From Candidatus Woesearchaeota archaeon (lineage in GTDB: Archaea > Nanobdellota > Nanobdellia > Woesearchaeales > GW2011-AR4): a DNA stretch of 19,160 nt. The notes beneath the pieces were generated by a model that saw only the letters and a program-made list of their open reading frames with translations, searched no databases and had not been told where the DNA came from. Positions 1 through 6,332 of the stretch are shown here, in pieces (the stretch's first letter is position 1; every line of letters begins with the position of its first letter). Both the position numbers and the translations under genes were made by a program. The DNA is taken from positions 27,560-46,719 of the forward strand of contig DUHN01000006.1 in NCBI GenBank assembly GCA_013330825.1, given 5' to 3'.

Positions 1-48
1 CCCTTTGCCAAGACACCATCCGGCCATAGTGCCCAAGACACATAAATC

Positions 49-55
49 CTATAAA
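49..55 (+). promoter_or_regulatory. TATA box of the Nudix-like gene
   Basis: The sequence tataaat is centred 27 bases before the ATG at 79. This is the same spacing seen before at least six other genes here, and it argues for a leaderless transcript starting at the 79 ATG. An in-frame ATG at 55 overlaps the TATA box itself and is therefore a poorer start. Confidence 0.5.
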
Positions 56-78
56 TGAAAGCATCTTACCCGGATGAC

Positions 79-717
79 ATGCAGCTTTCCGGACTTGAGG
101 CCAATCTTGGAAGGAAGAGCCTGCGCGATGAGCAATTGGTCCACGCCGCAATCTTCCAGCGGGATGTCGCATATCCCCTTGTGTTTCTCCAGGTACTCCC
201 AAGAGTCGGCGGCGGTTTCTACTGGGGATTTCCCCATGCCGACATCGTTAACTGGGGGGAGCCGGAACCCGCTGCGCTTAGGAGGGCGATCACCGACAAT
301 GTCTTCCCTTCGACGTTCACCATCTTACCGCGGCTATCCTATGAACGCACCACTATAGAGGACAATGGGTATCTCATCATCACCCATCGGGCTTATGCCA
401 TCATCGCACATCCCGGACAGAACATAGAGGCAGGCCCTGCAATACACAACAGAAGGCCTCATGAATGGGTTCCCTTCCACGAAGCCAGAGGACGGCTCAT
501 CAACGGGGAACAGCTGGAGCTATTCGATGGCATCATTGGCAGGGCGCGGGAAAAAGGCATCCTCCCAACGGCTAAACTATACGATTTCCCCGGAGATAGG
601 GTTTATGCTCCAGAACACGAAGGGTTTTGCCTTCCAGGACCAATCATTGTATATTCTCCTTCTTCCAGAGCGTTAGCGCCTCTTCCTCCACAAAATGGAG
701 CTGGCCAGGGACGATGA
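79..717 (+). CDS. Nudix-like protein with degenerate Nudix box
   Basis: A 212-residue protein, starting at the ATG 27 bases after a TATA box (an ATG at 55 would add eight residues). Residues 42-75 follow the Nudix layout: a Gly-rich turn, W-x-F-P, then E-x7-R, and a later segment near 129-155 (HEWVPF and the following helix) resembles the usual Nudix C-terminal part. The metal-binding acids of the box REUxEE are not conserved: the equivalent residues read RAITDN, and the usual FPGG is FPHA. I infer a Nudix-fold protein that is either catalytically inactive or uses other ligands. Residues after about 180 are low-complexity and Pro/Ala-rich. The last 74 bases overlap the end of dph5 on the other strand, which is a long convergent overlap. 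Substrate unknown; alternatively an unrelated fold with chance resemblance. Confidence 0.65.
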   Translation: MQLSGLEANLGRKSLRDEQLVHAAIFQRDVAYPLVFLQVLPRVGGGFYWGFPHADIVNWGEPEPAALRRAITDNVFPSTFTILPRLSYERTTIEDNGYLIITHRAYAIIAHPGQNIEAGPAIHNRRPHEWVPFHEARGRLINGEQLELFDGIIGRAREKGILPTAKLYDFPGDRVYAPEHEGFCLPGPIIVYSPSSRALAPLPPQNGAGQGR

Positions 718-1414
718 GGCAGTGCACGGGCTTGCCGAAGTCCGCTTTCAGGAGCTGGGAGGCGGAGCCGGCCTTGATGATCGGGTCTTTTGCCCCGAGC
801 CGGGCGCAGCCGACGCATAAGGTGGAATCCTTGAATCCGCCGTCCCCTTTCCGCAGCGCTGCCCTGAGGAGGTAGCGGATGGCATCGCCAACCGTCATGT
901 ACCTGCCTTCGATGGGATCGAGGTCCAGCAGGAACAGCGTATGCATGCCCATCTTCCTGTTCTCCTTCATGGCCTCATAAGGGGAATCCACCTGCTCGTT
1001 GCTGAACGGGATGCTCGTGGTCTTGCCGAACTTGTAGACCTGCAGCCCGGTGACGCCAACTGCCGAGATGACGGAGGCGTTGTGGATAATGCGGCACGCG
1101 ATGCCCGCTTTCCGCGCCCTCAGGTAGAGATCGACATGGGTGGTGGCGCAGAACGGGTCGCCGATGACCAGAAAAGCCGTATCCTTCTCCGCCGCGTCCT
1201 TCAGGATGGTGGCCTCGGCGTCCTGCTCAACCAAGGCGCGGGTGGCCAAGATGACTCTCTTGCCATAGAATTTCTCCAAATCCTGCTTGGCGCAGTTGAG
1301 GACAGATGTGTAGTGCTCAAGATACACCGCTCCGCATCTTTCTACGGCCTCCAGCCCTTTGACAGAGATGTCTTTTTCATCACTGAGGCCCAATCCGATG
1401 AAGTAGAGCGTCAT
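644..1414 (-). CDS. dph5: Diphthine synthase (S-adenosylmethionine-dependent)
   Basis: A 256-residue protein, the usual length for archaeal DphB/Dph5. It methylates the 3-amino-3-carboxypropyl group on a histidine of elongation factor 2 in diphthamide synthesis, acting in the cytosol with S-adenosylmethionine as donor. Visible family marks are the N-terminal MTLYFIGLGL segment, the VIGDPFCATTH region (residues about 83-93) which is the classical SAM-binding stretch, and HNASVISAVGVTGLQVYKFG (about 111-130). The start at 1414 sits 25 bases after a TATA box (1434-1443). The end overlaps the Nudix-like gene by 74 bases tail to tail. Upstream it is divergent from the PEP/pyruvate-binding gene. 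Diphthamide is absent from bacteria, so this gene is one of the best archaeal markers in the window. Confidence 0.95.
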   Translation of the reverse strand: MTLYFIGLGLSDEKDISVKGLEAVERCGAVYLEHYTSVLNCAKQDLEKFYGKRVILATRALVEQDAEATILKDAAEKDTAFLVIGDPFCATTHVDLYLRARKAGIACRIIHNASVISAVGVTGLQVYKFGKTTSIPFSNEQVDSPYEAMKENRKMGMHTLFLLDLDPIEGRYMTVGDAIRYLLRAALRKGDGGFKDSTLCVGCARLGAKDPIIKAGSASQLLKADFGKPVHCLIVPGQLHFVEEEALTLWKKENIQ

Positions 1415-1433
1415 AAGCGAAGGGAACTATGCT

Positions 1434-1443
1434 CCTTTAAAAA
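1434..1443 (-). promoter_or_regulatory. TATA box of dph5
   Basis: Read on the minus strand the sequence is tttttaaagg, centred 25 bases before the dph5 ATG. This is consistent with a leaderless or nearly leaderless transcript. Confidence 0.5.
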
Positions 1444-1455
1444 CATTGAGATGGG

Positions 1456-1478
1456 TAACAATTTTGTAACTATTGTTA
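1456..1478. promoter_or_regulatory. Inverted repeat between divergent promoters
   Basis: Seven-base arms taacaat (1456-1462) and attgtta (1472-1478) flank a nine-base centre. The repeat lies between the dph5 TATA box on the minus strand and the TATA box of the PEP/pyruvate-binding gene on the plus strand, so a bound regulator could affect both. It sits in AT-rich DNA, so chance symmetry is possible. Confidence 0.3.
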
Positions 1479-1496
1479 AGTAATAATTAAAGAAAC

Positions 1497-1505
1497 ATTT
1501 AAAAA
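1497..1505 (+). promoter_or_regulatory. TATA box of the PEP/pyruvate-binding gene
   Basis: The sequence atttaaaaa is centred 26 bases before the ATG at 1527. No Shine-Dalgarno sequence is visible, so the mRNA is probably leaderless. Confidence 0.55.
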
Positions 1506-1526
1506 GATACGCCTTAGGATGCCCCC

Positions 1527-2825
1527 ATGCAAAACGCTTTTCGCCAAGAAGGACTATGGATATTGCCTCATGAAGGGACGATGGGCAACAAGGCCCGGAA
1601 TCTCTATGCCAACACCCCAGCCATCCTTTCCACTGGGTTCTTTGTGCCCAAATCACTGGTTGTTCCTTCTGAATACCTTTCTGAGGCAAAGAACAAGCCG
1701 GAAGTCGTCTGGAAAACCATCGATGGTTATTTTCCAGGCTGGAGAAGGATGGTGGTCCGCTCCAATGCCCCTGATGAGGACGCAGGCAACAGATGTCCTG
1801 GCCTGTACGAATCAGTGGATGTGTGGCATGAAGACGCCGATTATGGGAAAGGGCTCATCGAGAAGGTTCTCCATTCTTACAACAAGCAGAGTGCCCAGTT
1901 ACGGAGGAAAGCCCTTGGCTTGCCGGAGATCGGGATGGGTTTGCTTGTCCAAGAGCCGGTGAGCGAAGATATTGATAATTTCAAAGTCCCTTATTCAGGC
2001 TGCTTCAGCCAGATCGGGGAAAAGTCCCTTCTGACGTTTATCTCGGACATGAAAGGCCACCAGCTTGATTCCATGAAATACTCGCCAGACAGCCTTCATT
2101 ATGTTGATGAATCGGGAAAAATAACCGGAACAGCTCAGCCTCATCAGCACGATCTTGCCTGCCGCCTTCATCAGCTGGCGAATGCGCTTCCACGCCAAGA
2201 AGGAAAGGGTTGGGAACTGGAGTTCGTGGCCAAAAAAGATAAGGAAGTGTATGTCGTCCAGACAACGCCCATTGTGCGCTCCCCTCCCCTCGTGATGCCG
2301 GATAACTTAGATAACCTCTTCAGGGCCAAGGAATTCGTAGGCATAAGGGAAAAGCGCACCCAGGGAATTCTTATTGCCCCCTTCCTCGGTGGGTGCGATG
2401 CCCTTTCTCGTATTACTTCTCATTTGGTCAATTTTGACGTCCACCATAAGGATTATTGCCTGATAACAAACCATCTTAACATTGCCAGATCAGACCGCAC
2501 TACCAACATCCTGGAATACCTGAAAAATGCGGCAGTGATTCTAGACATCGGAGGAGGAATGAGAGCTACTGATGAGCATTACGCTCCGCACGTGATGCAG
2601 TTCATGAGGGGGGGGAGAGTAGCTATGGAAGGCCACTTTATGCACAAGATGTTTCCCACCGCGCGCACATTAGACCCAGATATGTATCTGGACGAGAAAC
2701 GTTTGAGGGGAATTCAGTATTCTCCGGCCCAATTGTATGTGAGCGTAGATGAAATTAACCGTAAAGGAATCGTTTCCTTGGTCGATCAAAATCCGGTTAC
2801 TTTCGGTTTTGTCCCAATAAAATAA
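1527..2825 (+). CDS. PEP/pyruvate-binding (PpsA/PPDK-like) domain protein
   Basis: A 432-residue protein recognisable as a member of the PEP synthase/pyruvate phosphate dikinase N-terminal (ATP-grasp) group. Residues 76-96 read VVRSNAPDEDAGNRCPGLYES, matching the family's RSS-x-x-x-E-D...G-x-y-e-S stretch. Residues 230-249 match the D/E-I/L-E-W...D-x-x-x-Y/V-x-Q-x-x-P-I signature that closes the nucleotide-binding domain. Residues 337-367 contain a GGG turn followed by HYAPHVM and may be a diverged swivelling phospho-histidine domain (normally GG-x-T-x-H-A-A-I); this is weaker. No C-terminal PEP-binding TIM barrel is present; PEP synthases are near 800 residues. It is therefore not a complete PEP synthase, and its reaction (perhaps phosphotransfer to another substrate) is unknown. 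Start chosen from the TATA spacing. It is a single-gene unit followed by AT-rich sequence. Confidence 0.75.
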   Translation: MQNAFRQEGLWILPHEGTMGNKARNLYANTPAILSTGFFVPKSLVVPSEYLSEAKNKPEVVWKTIDGYFPGWRRMVVRSNAPDEDAGNRCPGLYESVDVWHEDADYGKGLIEKVLHSYNKQSAQLRRKALGLPEIGMGLLVQEPVSEDIDNFKVPYSGCFSQIGEKSLLTFISDMKGHQLDSMKYSPDSLHYVDESGKITGTAQPHQHDLACRLHQLANALPRQEGKGWELEFVAKKDKEVYVVQTTPIVRSPPLVMPDNLDNLFRAKEFVGIREKRTQGILIAPFLGGCDALSRITSHLVNFDVHHKDYCLITNHLNIARSDRTTNILEYLKNAAVILDIGGGMRATDEHYAPHVMQFMRGGRVAMEGHFMHKMFPTARTLDPDMYLDEKRLRGIQYSPAQLYVSVDEINRKGIVSLVDQNPVTFGFVPIK

Positions 2826-2936
2826 GTGGAATTTCTACATTTATATACTAAAATCTATACTTAACACCAAAGAAATCTTTATAAATCTACTGAACACCTC
2901 AGATTTAAAAAGGATAACATAAGAACTGCTAAAATT

Positions 2937-3076
2937 GAGTTTTTTTGGCGAAAAACTCGATTGGTTCAGGCGATTTTTGGCGAAATCGGCTGAAAACAGT
3001 GTTTTTGGCGAACAACAGTTTTTTGGTAATCGGCAAACTGTCAAACGGTTACTGTGTTCGTTTTGGCGAAACGAAC
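2937..3076 (+). promoter_or_regulatory. Five-hairpin array with repeated TTTTGGCGAA motif
   Basis: The 10-mer ttttggcgaa occurs exactly four times, starting at 2943, 2975, 3003 and 3061. Each copy sits in a hairpin whose loop contains TTGGCG or TGGCG but whose stem sequence differs. H1 pairs 2937-2944 with 2951-2958 (8 bp). H2 pairs 2971-2976 with 2983-2988 (6 bp). H3 pairs 3000-3003 with 3011-3014 (4 bp, weak). H5 pairs 3056-3063 with 3069-3076 (8 bp). H4 (3015-3021 with 3035-3041, 7 bp) has an interrupted loop that begins TTTGG and ends CGGC. Conserved loops with compensating stem changes suggest selection on folded RNA or DNA. The position just before ftsZ suggests control of ftsZ, either as an operator array or as an RNA leader. 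Confidence 0.6.
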
Positions 3077-3112
3077 TGGCGATTTCTAAGGTAGGAATAC
3101 CTATGAACTTCA

Positions 3113-3119
3113 ATATAAA
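3113..3119 (+). promoter_or_regulatory. Probable proximal TATA box of ftsZ
   Basis: The sequence atataaa predicts a transcript start near 3142, giving ftsZ a leader of about 60 bases, unlike the leaderless arrangement of most neighbours. The hairpin array ends 36 bases upstream of it. Confidence 0.4.
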
Positions 3120-3204
3120 CATTTCGGTACTCTAATGGGTATGTTGAAGTCAGGTGTTTCAAAAAAGACCACAAAGCACACACCTACGGGAGACGGGGGA
3201 GACC

Positions 3205-4284
3205 ATGGAGTTTTTGGTGAATACGGCGCTGCAGCAAGAGGCAGCAATGCAGAAAGGGAGCGACGATGATCTGATCGGAAGCGCCAAGATCCGCGTGATA
3301 GGGTGCGGCGGCTCAGGCAACAACATGGTTGGCTGGCTGTACAAGAAGGGCGTGAAAGGAGCAGAGATTCTCGCGTGCAACACCGACAAGCAGCACCTCA
3401 ACATGATTGAGGCGGACAAGAAGTTCCTTATCGGCAAAGGTGTCACCAGAGGACTGGGCTGCGGCGGCTTCCCTGAAAAGGGAGCGGAGTCCGCGAAGGA
3501 GAGCATCCAGGACCTGAAGGAGCATCTCAAAGGGTCGGACATGGTCTTCGTGTGCGCGGGCATGGGCGGCGGCACCGGCACCGGAAGCGCCCCCATCGTG
3601 GCGCAGGTGGCCAAGGACACCGGCTCCATCGTGATCGGCACGGTCACCATGCCGTTCAAGATCGAACGGGCCAGGATCGACAAGGCCGAGTTCGGGCTCC
3701 AGCAGCTGCGCAAGGTGGCTGACACCGTGATTGTCATCGACAACAACAGGCTCGTGCAGATCGCAGGCAACCTGCCCATCCAGCAGGCCTTCGCGGTGGC
3801 GAACGAGCTCGTCGCGACCATGATCAAGGGCATCGTGGAGACCATCTCGGTCCCGAGCCTCGTCAACCTCGACTATGCGGACGTCAAGGCCATCATGTCC
3901 AACGGCGGTGTCGCGGTGATTGGCGTCGGAAGCTCTGACACCAACAACCGGGTTGAGGAATCCGTCAAGGGCGCGCTGATGAACCCCCTCCTCGAGGTCG
4001 ATTATCACGGGGCAACGGGCGCATTGATCCACGTGATCGGCGGCCCGGACATGACGCTGGACGACATCAACCGCGTGGGAGAACTGGTGACGGAAAGCCT
4101 TGATGATGACGCGAACGTCATCTGGGGAGCGCGCGTGGACGAGGGCATGAAAGGCAGGATCACCGTGATGACCATCATCACCGGCGTCAAATCGCCCTGG
4201 ATACTCGGCAAGCCCATGCAGTATGAGCGCAAGAGCCCGCAGGCAGTCGCCGTGACGGAAGAGCTTGGCTTGGAACTGGTGTAG
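3205..4284 (+). CDS. ftsZ: Cell division GTPase FtsZ
   Basis: A 359-residue tubulin-family GTPase that polymerises into the division ring at mid-cell. Signatures are the N-terminal IRVIGCGGSGNNMV nucleotide-binding turn (about residues 29-42), the tubulin signature GGGTGTG at 121-127, and the T7-loop region NLDYADVKAIMSNGG (about 228-242) which supplies the catalytic acids to the neighbouring subunit. Start chosen at the ATG of MEFLV because family members begin this close to the GTPase core and a purine-rich GGGGGAG lies just upstream; the frame stays open back to 3148 and a GTG at 3154 would add 17 residues. The gene is markedly GC-richer than the region before it. A structured 3' region and strong terminator follow. 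Regulation is probably through the hairpin array at 2937-3076. Confidence 0.97.
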   Translation: MEFLVNTALQQEAAMQKGSDDDLIGSAKIRVIGCGGSGNNMVGWLYKKGVKGAEILACNTDKQHLNMIEADKKFLIGKGVTRGLGCGGFPEKGAESAKESIQDLKEHLKGSDMVFVCAGMGGGTGTGSAPIVAQVAKDTGSIVIGTVTMPFKIERARIDKAEFGLQQLRKVADTVIVIDNNRLVQIAGNLPIQQAFAVANELVATMIKGIVETISVPSLVNLDYADVKAIMSNGGVAVIGVGSSDTNNRVEESVKGALMNPLLEVDYHGATGALIHVIGGPDMTLDDINRVGELVTESLDDDANVIWGARVDEGMKGRITVMTIITGVKSPWILGKPMQYERKSPQAVAVTEELGLELV

Positions 4285-4295
4285 CATCGCATCAC

Positions 4296-4380
4296 TCTCA
4301 CCCCTCCAGTCTTTGTGGAGTGAGTTGTTCTTTGCCATCATTGTGTAAAACCACCCCCAACGTTTTAATGATGATGGCAA
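4296..4380 (+). other. Structured 3' region of ftsZ transcript
   Basis: Between the ftsZ stop and its terminator there is nested symmetry. Arms ttgccatcat (4332-4341) and atgatggcaa (4371-4380) form a perfect 10-bp stem. Inside it, taaaac (4346-4351) pairs with gtttta (4362-4367), leaving a C-rich loop cacccccaac. A further hairpin of ctcca and tggag arms lies near 4304-4320. The C-rich loop could in principle pair with the G-run of the terminator at 4392-4397, so an attenuation-like switch is conceivable but unproven. Confidence 0.4.
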
Positions 4381-4382
4381 TT

Positions 4383-4413
4383 TCCCCCTTCGGGGGGATT
4401 TTTTTATTTTTTT
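4383..4413 (+). terminator. Hairpin and U-tract terminator after ftsZ
   Basis: A 6-bp stem (4383-4388 with 4393-4398) closed by a TTCG tetraloop in the c(UUCG)g context is followed by a long T-tract (4399-4413, interrupted by one A). It resembles a bacterial intrinsic terminator. Archaea usually terminate at U-tracts alone, so the stable hairpin is notable. Confidence 0.75.
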
Positions 4414-4429
4414 AAACCCCAACAAAAAT

Positions 4430-4437
4430 TATTTAAA
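4430..4437 (+). promoter_or_regulatory. TATA box of the 4461 gene
   Basis: The sequence tatttaaa is centred 27 bases before the ATG at 4461, again predicting a leaderless mRNA. Confidence 0.5.
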
Positions 4438-4460
4438 GAGACGTTAGAGAAGACAAGATA

Positions 4461-5033
4461 ATGACCGTAACAGGCCGGCTCAAGCAAATTCTCGCTGTTA
4501 GTGCTATGGCAGCTATTATTGCAGGTACTCCATTTAGCAGAGGAACAAAATTAGCATCATTTGCAGTAGCCGACCCTCTACCCAAGATTGTAGGTCAAGT
4601 GACTACAGACAAAGGTGCCCAAGATTTCATCGAACAAGAGTTTGAAAAAATCCGAAGAAGCACGAATGCGCGATGCGTTGATTTTGTTCATAACTTGACG
4701 CAATACATGGAAAAACCTAATTACATGACTGCGCAAATGGCCACTAAAGTCCTAGATGCCCTGAGTAATCTGTTGGTAGACCACCTAACCATTGCTATCG
4801 ACAGAGCAGAGGATATAGTAAAAACACACCCCAAGATGGAGCCAGATCTAAAGAGTGCTCTGCAAAACTATGCGAGTGGCCAACGAGGACTAAAAACGCT
4901 GTTCTCTCGCATTGTTGCCGACTTAAGGAGTCAAATCCAAAAAGGAGGCATCGATCCAAAAAAAGTTGAAGAATTCAGGAAACTTAGCGATTCCATCTGT
5001 AATTCAACATCCTCTATGTTTCTCAGATTCTAA
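4461..5033 (+). CDS. Unknown protein with N-terminal signal or anchor
   Basis: I do not recognise this 190-residue protein. Residues 1-9 are basic (TGRLK) and residues about 10-22 (ILAVSAMAAIIAG) are hydrophobic, giving a short Sec-type signal peptide or membrane anchor. The remainder is rich in charged helices without obvious repeats, including a stretch from about 90 to 175 predicted by eye to be mostly helical, and it contains two cysteines (near residues 67 and 181). The start is supported by a TATA box 27 bases upstream. The gene is AT-richer than ftsZ and the EamA gene, with different codon use, and shares this trait with the HicB-like gene after it, so both may have been acquired. A second TATA box precedes the next gene, so the two are probably separate transcripts. 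Confidence 0.6.
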   Translation: MTVTGRLKQILAVSAMAAIIAGTPFSRGTKLASFAVADPLPKIVGQVTTDKGAQDFIEQEFEKIRRSTNARCVDFVHNLTQYMEKPNYMTAQMATKVLDALSNLLVDHLTIAIDRAEDIVKTHPKMEPDLKSALQNYASGQRGLKTLFSRIVADLRSQIQKGGIDPKKVEEFRKLSDSICNSTSSMFLRF

Positions 5034-5053
5034 ATCCCACTCAAAACGGTAAT

Positions 5054-5061
5054 TATTTAAA
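5054..5061 (+). promoter_or_regulatory. TATA box of the HicB-like gene
   Basis: The sequence tatttaaa lies 19 bases after the stop of the preceding gene. Its spacing predicts a transcript start around 5081-5087, where two in-frame ATG codons lie. Confidence 0.45.
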
Positions 5062-5086
5062 CATAAAACCATTGATGTGCATGAAG

Positions 5087-5284
5087 ATGAAGCAGAAAAA
5101 AGGCGCAAAAAGGATGAGCATTTCCAACCTCCCGTTGGTCATCAAGAAAGAGGAAAAGGGATATTCCATGGAATGCATTGACCTCAATATTGTCACTCAG
5201 GGAAACACCTTGAAAGAGGCGAAGGAAAATGCCATAGAGGCAATCACTCTCCATCTCCGAAGCGCTGAAGAGCTGAAAGATTAG
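5087..5284 (+). CDS. Solitary HicB-like protein (UPF0150 fold)
   Basis: A protein of about 65 residues whose core fits the HicB N-terminal fold: LPLVIKKEEKGYSMECIDLN, then VTQGNTLKEAKENAIEAI, the family's hallmark of a partially degraded RNase-H-like domain. HicB proteins neutralise the HicA mRNA interferase in type II toxin-antitoxin pairs. No HicA frame is visible on either side, and no DNA-binding tail follows, so this looks like one of the many solitary archaeal HicB-like proteins, of unknown role. The start is uncertain: ATGs at 5075, 5081, 5087 and 5114 are in frame. I chose 5087 because of the TATA spacing; the conserved region begins only after 5114. A T-rich tract at 5308-5316 may end the transcript. 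Confidence 0.7.
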   Translation: MKQKKGAKRMSISNLPLVIKKEEKGYSMECIDLNIVTQGNTLKEAKENAIEAITLHLRSAEELKD

Positions 5285-5307
5285 GATTTAAGTTAAACCT
5301 TCTATAG

Positions 5308-5316
5308 TTTTTTAAC
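5308..5316 (+). terminator. T-rich tract after the HicB-like gene
   Basis: A run of T (agttttttaac) follows the stop of the HicB-like gene without a strong hairpin, which is the usual form of an archaeal terminator. Confidence 0.35.
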
Positions 5317-5419
5317 AAAAAGTGCATCCCTAATTAGCATCTATGTCTTCTGACGGCCAATTTTTTCTTTTCCCCCGGCTGACCGCAACCCTTTTGAACA
5401 AGCCCCCTTGGACAATGTC

Positions 5420-6316
5420 ATGAACTGGCTACTCATCGCCCTAGTGCCGGGCATCACCTGGGGATTCGCGAGCATCTGCGACAAGATTCTCGTGTCGCGG
5501 TTCGTCAAGGATGGCATCACCGCGGGCATACTGACCAACGTCTTCTCAGCGGTGTTTCCCCTGCTGCTCCTGCCGTTCTGGCCCATCCACCTGCTTCCGC
5601 CGGCCCCCGCCCTGCTCATCTTCCTTGCAGGTGTCATCTGGGGATGGAACCGGCTCGCGTACATGAAAGGGATCTCCCTTGAGGAAGCGACGCGGGTGGT
5701 TGCCATCGCGAGCCTGAGCCCGGTCGTCATCCTGCTCGGCTCTGTCGCCTTTTTCGGGGAGGTCCTGACATCCACCCATTTTGCCTCATTTGCCCTCATC
5801 CTCACCGGCGTCATCTGGATCTCGCTCAAGAAGACGGGCAAGGCATTCCATTTCAGCCCCGCGATGCTCTGGCTCCTCCTCAGCGTGGCGATGTTCTCTG
5901 CTGCCACCCTGCTGCTGAAGAAAACGGCCGTTGACGACTGGTGGTCCGCGGTGTTCCTCATCAACGTGGGATTTGCCGCGGGCTCTGCCCCCTTCCTCGC
6001 TTTCCCGCGGCAATTCTCAGCGGTGCGGGCGTCCTTTTCCCGGCACGCCTTTCCCCTCATGGGAATGCTGCTCCTGATCAATGCCTTTACGCTGGCAGGA
6101 AGGGCAGGCTACTTCCTGTCCGTGCAGCTCGGGCCTGCGGCTCTCGCCTCTGTCCTCGCGTCCCTGCAGACCGCGTTCGTCTTCATCCTGGCGCTGCTCC
6201 TCACGTTCTTCGCGCCCTCCATCATCAAAGAGGACTACCACCCCGGCATCATACTGGGCAAGCTGGGCGCCATCCTGCTCATCCTTGGGGGCATCGCGCT
6301 GCTGTATCTGGGGTAG
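5420..6316 (+). CDS. EamA/DMT-family membrane transporter
   Basis: A 298-residue, very hydrophobic protein with about ten predicted membrane helices in two related halves, the layout of the drug/metabolite transporter superfamily (EamA). Marks include WGFASICDKIL in the first helix, ...WGWNRLAYMKGISLEEATRVVAIASLSPVVILLGSVAFFGEVLT (the canonical end of the first EamA repeat, with GE before helix 5), and ASVLASLQTAFVFILALLLT in the second half. The substrate cannot be told. Start: ATG at 5420 (a TTG at 5408 would add four residues). No clear TATA box is seen at the usual distance. The gene is GC-rich like the core genes. It converges on the broken nucleotidyltransferase gene, with a gap of only 16 bases. 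Confidence 0.85.
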   Translation: MNWLLIALVPGITWGFASICDKILVSRFVKDGITAGILTNVFSAVFPLLLLPFWPIHLLPPAPALLIFLAGVIWGWNRLAYMKGISLEEATRVVAIASLSPVVILLGSVAFFGEVLTSTHFASFALILTGVIWISLKKTGKAFHFSPAMLWLLLSVAMFSAATLLLKKTAVDDWWSAVFLINVGFAAGSAPFLAFPRQFSAVRASFSRHAFPLMGMLLLINAFTLAGRAGYFLSVQLGPAALASVLASLQTAFVFILALLLTFFAPSIIKEDYHPGIILGKLGAILLILGGIALLYLG

Positions 6317-6332
6317 AAAAATGGGAGAAGAA

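Larger units (their letters stand above)
2826..3204 (+). promoter_or_regulatory. Long upstream region of ftsZ
   Basis: No convincing gene lies in these 379 bases. The first part is AT-rich with several TATA-like sequences (2834-2850, 2878-2887, 2901-2910). The box near 2906 predicts a transcript start close to 2933, exactly where a run of hairpins begins (2937-3076, separate entry). A second TATA box, aatataaac at 3112-3120, predicts a start near 3142 and a leader of roughly 60 bases before ftsZ. Out-of-frame ATGs at 3135 and 3141 open a short reading frame that overlaps the ftsZ start. Confidence 0.5.

Noticed and set aside
2937..3076. CRISPR array
   Set aside because: The repeated unit is only about 10 bases, spacing is irregular, and the variable parts are self-complementary stems, not spacers.
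2935..3135. A 66-codon plus-strand frame through the hairpin array
   Set aside because: It starts with TTG and its repeated F-x-G-E pattern is explained by the TTTTGGCGAA repeats. The stem symmetry suggests structure, not coding, although a small peptide cannot be fully excluded.
5054..5330. A complete HicAB toxin-antitoxin pair
   Set aside because: Only the HicB-like part is present; no HicA-like frame with its GSH-H motif is visible on either side.
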